Origin: Oligoflexales bacterium | GTDB lineage: Bacteria > Bdellovibrionota > Oligoflexia > Oligoflexales > Oligoflexaceae | Assembly: GCA_015232735.1 (NCBI GenBank) | Contig: JADFZC010000075.1 | Location: 1 to 9,565, forward strand | Direction of reading: 5' to 3' | Length of the DNA stretch: 9,565 nt | Shown here: positions 7,387 to 9,565 of the stretch, piece by piece | How the letters are laid out: every line of letters starts with the position of its first letter | Numbering within the stretch: the first letter of the stretch is position 1 | The notes under the pieces: generated by a model | Seen by the model: only the letters and a program-made list of their open reading frames with translations | Told to the model about the DNA's origin: nothing | Databases searched by the model: none | Translations under genes and position numbers: made by a program

Positions 7387-9071
7387 CAATATCTGGCTGT
7401 GGCAAAGATTGCACCTATTTTGTCTATTCTGTCCCCCTGACGGCCAAAGAATCCAAGAATCTGCATTCCCGAAGGAGCGGTTATTGTAGCTGTGTTTTTT
7501 GTCATGCGACCCGATTCGATGACCTGTCCTTCACTTGTATATATTCGAATGAAAAACACCCTGTGCGATTTTAAAGCTGGCTTTCCGACATGTACGTCCA
7601 TGCGCGTGACATACTCCCCCTCGCTGAGATTTATCGTACTTGACCCTTTGCCTCCCGCGAAGCTGCCGCCGTGGGAAATCCTTGTCCCGTCACTCATATC
7701 CAGGACCATGGACTGCAGATAACCGTCTTTCTGCAAAGTTATCCGGTTGATTGACACTCCATCCTTAAGCGCATGCCTGTCATCAAAAGCGCGTCCCTTT
7801 TTCCCGCCGAATGTGGCTCCGTCATACTTGATTTCAAACTGGCTATCCTGAAAATCCAGTTCCAGATCTTTTTCGGAATACTGGTTAAGCTCGGCAAGCC
7901 ATTTTTTTGAATAGTCAGAGCATCCTTCGATGTTATCGAGACAGTAGTGCTGGACATCTCTTAATATTGTGATATTATTAGATACTTTTTTCTGCATTTC
8001 ATAAATTTTGGAAAGCTGCCCGTTATCGATTCTTGAAGCTGCATTGCTGAGAAGCCTGTCAATCCTCGCCATCAACTGCATTTCGGCAAGATATTTGCGT
8101 TCAAGGTCCTGCCTCATCAGTTTCACTTCAAGGGGAATTTCTGTATCAGCGGAAGGTGCAAGCTCAATTAAGCCCGAATCCGAATATCGTTGAGTTATAT
8201 ATTTTACAACATTCCACCCGGAAGATTCAGTTCCAGGCTGCAAAAGTGATGCATGAAAGTCGCTTTTCGCATAAATCACGAGCTGATTCATTGTCATAAG
8301 GCACTGATCTATATTTTCAAGCGTGCAGTACGCCATATTGTCTGGCAGTATCTTGAATAACCCTGCCGGATCCCCCCCGAACTGTTTGGCCAGCAGGGTG
8401 ACCCGCGTACGGTTTCTGACAGCCTTGCTGACGGTTTTTATCTGTCCATCCAGCTTGAACTTGCCATCTGGTATGTCAAGTCCCAGTTTTGACTCGACTT
8501 CAGCCTTGTCCTCTTTTTTCACGAAATCAAGTCTCAATGTGGCTATGAGAGATGCTCCATATTGAATTTCTGAGACAAATTCGTCTCCACAGACCTCCAC
8601 AAGCCTTTCGGGCGCAGCCTGTTTGAACTTGGATGCCTGATCCGATATCCTGGCGGTTCCAGGTGAAAATACTGATTTTCGATTGGTCCCGACCCAAAAA
8701 ATATGATGAGTCTGGGAATGTGTATCCACCGCCTGTTCGATCGCGGTAGTAAGCGACAGGTGAACATTGACCGGCGGAAACGGGAAAGCCGAGGCAATCG
8801 ATCCTCCAATCTGGTTCATGATCTGAGATACGCTCATGTTTTTTTCATATCTTAATTCACCGACTGAATTCCCCCTTACCTGGGGATTTCCTGTGACGCA
8901 GTTCATGTTCAGCAATTTTTTATGCATCTTTGAGTAAGCGTTGCCCAAAGCTGCGGTATCTCTGTAATCGCCTGGAATTTCATCATATTTTAATGTGCTA
9001 TAACTGTCGTTTTCCTTATCCCCACAACCTATCAGCATAGCTAACCATAGAAAAATCAATAACGTTTTCAT
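7386..9071 (-). CDS. Lipoprotein with C-terminal jacalin-like lectin domain and a possible MACPF-like N-terminal domain
   Basis: This is a 561-residue exported lipoprotein. The signal peptide ends in a lipobox LIGC with lipidated C16, followed by GDKEND. No sorting assignment is certain. The C-terminal region, about 412-558, reads as a jacalin-like beta-prism domain: FGGKKG at 421-426, SDGTRISHGG near 440-449 and again around 460-469, GEYV at 485-488, APSG at 532-535, and GFFGRQGDRIDKIG at 540-553. The last stretch holds the GxxxD arrangement (G546, D550) used for sugar binding in this family. The N-terminal region, about 38-300, has features that recall MACPF pore-forming proteins: an ALGNAYS start, CGDEFVSEIQYGASL at 161-175, and FGGDPAGL at 231-238. 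The canonical YGTH-type signature is absent, so this part is tentative. A helical segment at about 314-400 carries cysteines 377 and 384. A MACPF domain followed by a beta-prism is known from Photorhabdus Plu-MACPF. A surface adhesin or sugar-binding protein without pore activity is the main alternative. ATG at 9071 is supported by a strong SD. The TGA stop touches the palindromic element. Confidence 0.9.
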   Translation of the reverse strand: MKTLLIFLWLAMLIGCGDKENDSYSTLKYDEIPGDYRDTAALGNAYSKMHKKLLNMNCVTGNPQVRGNSVGELRYEKNMSVSQIMNQIGGSIASAFPFPPVNVHLSLTTAIEQAVDTHSQTHHIFWVGTNRKSVFSPGTARISDQASKFKQAAPERLVEVCGDEFVSEIQYGASLIATLRLDFVKKEDKAEVESKLGLDIPDGKFKLDGQIKTVSKAVRNRTRVTLLAKQFGGDPAGLFKILPDNMAYCTLENIDQCLMTMNQLVIYAKSDFHASLLQPGTESSGWNVVKYITQRYSDSGLIELAPSADTEIPLEVKLMRQDLERKYLAEMQLMARIDRLLSNAASRIDNGQLSKIYEMQKKVSNNITILRDVQHYCLDNIEGCSDYSKKWLAELNQYSEKDLELDFQDSQFEIKYDGATFGGKKGRAFDDRHALKDGVSINRITLQKDGYLQSMVLDMSDGTRISHGGSFAGGKGSSTINLSEGEYVTRMDVHVGKPALKSHRVFFIRIYTSEGQVIESGRMTKNTATITAPSGMQILGFFGRQGDRIDKIGAIFATARY

Positions 9072-9077
9072 TGCCAG

Positions 9078-9084
9078 CCTCCTT
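9078..9084 (-). promoter_or_regulatory. Strong ribosome binding site of the lectin lipoprotein gene
   Basis: On the minus strand AAGGAGG stands 6 bases before the ATG at 9071. It is a full match to the anti-SD core at ideal spacing, and it fixes the start that gives the lipoprotein signal peptide. Confidence 0.85.
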
Positions 9085-9419
9085 GTTCAGATATGGTTTG
9101 AAAACAGTTCTCCCATACCGCTCCAAAGGCGATCGAGATCACCAAAACCGCACATAAATTCATGTACCGAAATGAAAAGCATAGCCGGATTTTCGACTCA
9201 TCTTCACAAATTCAATAACAACTTCAATATGTTTTTAAATTGAAAAACTTAATTATACTTCACCGGTTTTCATAACCCAGATTCATCAGCTATGTCAAAT
9301 AGTAATTTATGGAAAAATAGCGCAGTAGACAAAAAGACTCATCACCATGAAATGTCCTATTGCCAAGGGACTCACACATGTTCCGACTTTCAGCTTTCAA
9401 TTGATTTTTTAAGTAAGGT
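9085..9419. other. Divergent intergenic region without a supported gene
   Basis: This AT-rich stretch separates the minus-strand lipoprotein gene from the plus-strand response regulator. I see no RNA gene, riboswitch or strong hairpin in it. The only open frame of note is a 43-codon frame at 9292-9423 without an SD, which I do not call. The lipoprotein leader would be long (about 175 bases) if the TATAAT at 9252-9257 is its -10 box, so there is room for leader-level regulation, but no specific structure is apparent. Confidence 0.6.
9252..9257 (-). promoter_or_regulatory. Candidate -10 box for the lectin lipoprotein gene
   Basis: The minus strand reads a perfect TATAAT here, about 180 bases upstream of the lipoprotein start. 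No good -35 hexamer lies at 16-18 bases spacing (the best is about 2 of 6 matches), and there is no extended -10 TG directly before it. If real, the promoter may need an activator. In an AT-rich region a chance match is quite possible. Confidence 0.3.
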
Positions 9420-9448
9420 TTGATATTGATTAATATCGGCTTTATTAA
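9420..9448 (+). promoter_or_regulatory. Candidate sigma70-type promoter of the response regulator gene
   Basis: TTGATA (9420-9425, five of six to the -35 consensus) and TATTAA (9443-9448, four of six to the -10 consensus) are exactly 17 bases apart. The predicted start near 9455 would give a leader of about 24 bases carrying the SD. A perfect inverted repeat overlaps the -35 box and spacer (see separate entry), which suggests regulation. Confidence 0.5.
9422..9437. promoter_or_regulatory. Dyad overlapping the -35 box: possible operator
   Basis: GATATT (9422-9427) and AATATC (9432-9437) form a perfect 6-bp inverted repeat with a 4-bp spacer, 16 bp overall. Its position over the -35 element and spacer of the candidate promoter fits a repressor or autoregulator site. 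The sequence is AT-rich and short, so chance cannot be excluded. Confidence 0.35.
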
Positions 9449-9465
9449 ATCAAACACGGGCACTT

Positions 9466-9472
9466 GAAAGGA
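9466..9472 (+). promoter_or_regulatory. Ribosome binding site of the partial response regulator gene
   Basis: GAAAGGA ends 6 bases before the ATG at 9479 and supports that short terminal frame as a real gene start. Confidence 0.65.
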
Positions 9473-9478
9473 TTCCTT

Positions 9479-9565
9479 ATGCATAATAAGGGAAATGCTT
9501 TTATAATTGACGACAATGAAGATGTCTGCGACCTGCTTGCAATATTTATAAATCGTTTTAAAAGG
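9479..9565 (+). CDS. Response regulator receiver domain, N-terminal fragment (cut by window end)
   Basis: The first 29 codons are present and the frame is open at the right edge. The N-terminus contains AFIIDDNEDVCDLL at residues 7-20: a hydrophobic beta-strand followed by the acidic pair D11-D12 that binds magnesium in CheY-like receiver domains, then the start of helix 1. The phosphoacceptor aspartate and any output domain lie outside the window, so the class (CheY-like, NtrC-like, diguanylate cyclase or other) is unknown. A good SD and a candidate promoter precede it, so it is likely its own transcription unit, divergent from the lipoprotein gene. It is a plausible partner for one of the nearby kinases by position only. 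Confidence 0.8.
   Translation, partial: MHNKGNAFIIDDNEDVCDLLAIFINRFKR

Noticed and set aside
9292..9423. 43-codon open frame in the divergent intergenic region, with a histidine/cysteine-containing middle (KKTHHHEMSYCQGTHTC)
   Set aside because: There is no SD before its ATG, no recognisable motif, and it ends within the candidate promoter of the next gene. It is likely chance, though conservation in relatives would reopen it.

Overview
The window looks like a chromosomal signalling locus from a Gram-negative bacterium of moderate to low GC. Supporting signs are a lipoprotein with a clean lipobox, Shine-Dalgarno (SD) sites such as AAGGAGG, and very large hybrid histidine kinases with 7TMR-DISM sensor modules. 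Kinase architectures and intergenic palindromic repeats of this kind are familiar from Desulfobacterota, Bdellovibrionota and Spirochaetota. The sequence alone does not settle the phylum. There are no tRNA or rRNA genes, CRISPR arrays, transposases or phage genes.

Layout: (1) 6-3686 (+) is a 7TMR-DISM hybrid histidine kinase with two receiver domains and a C-terminal class III adenylate cyclase. Its true start may lie at or beyond the left edge. (2) 3858-7247 (+) is a second 7TMR-DISM protein with a related sensor half but a different output: kinase, then receiver, then a second complete kinase module. (3) 7263-7386 is a 124-bp near-perfectly symmetrical palindromic element with 19-bp terminal inverted repeats. 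It fills the gap between convergent genes and touches the stop codon of the next gene. (4) 7386-9071 (-) is a secreted lipoprotein with a clear C-terminal jacalin-like (beta-prism) lectin domain. Its N-terminal region resembles MACPF-type pore-forming domains, with less certainty. (5) 9072-9478 is a divergent intergenic region with candidate promoters on both strands. (6) 9479-9565 (+) is the first 29 codons of a response-regulator receiver domain, cut by the window end.

How the parts could work together: both large proteins should sense an extracellular ligand through the periplasmic DISMED2 domain, whose fold has been compared with carbohydrate-binding domains. They would then relay phosphate internally. 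In the first the end point is most likely cAMP synthesis. In the second it is a second kinase module that could pass phosphate to a separate regulator. The partial response regulator at the right edge is a positional candidate for that partner. The lectin lipoprotein gives the locus a possible glycan-recognition theme, but it is transcribed convergently to the kinases, so the functional link is inference from position only.
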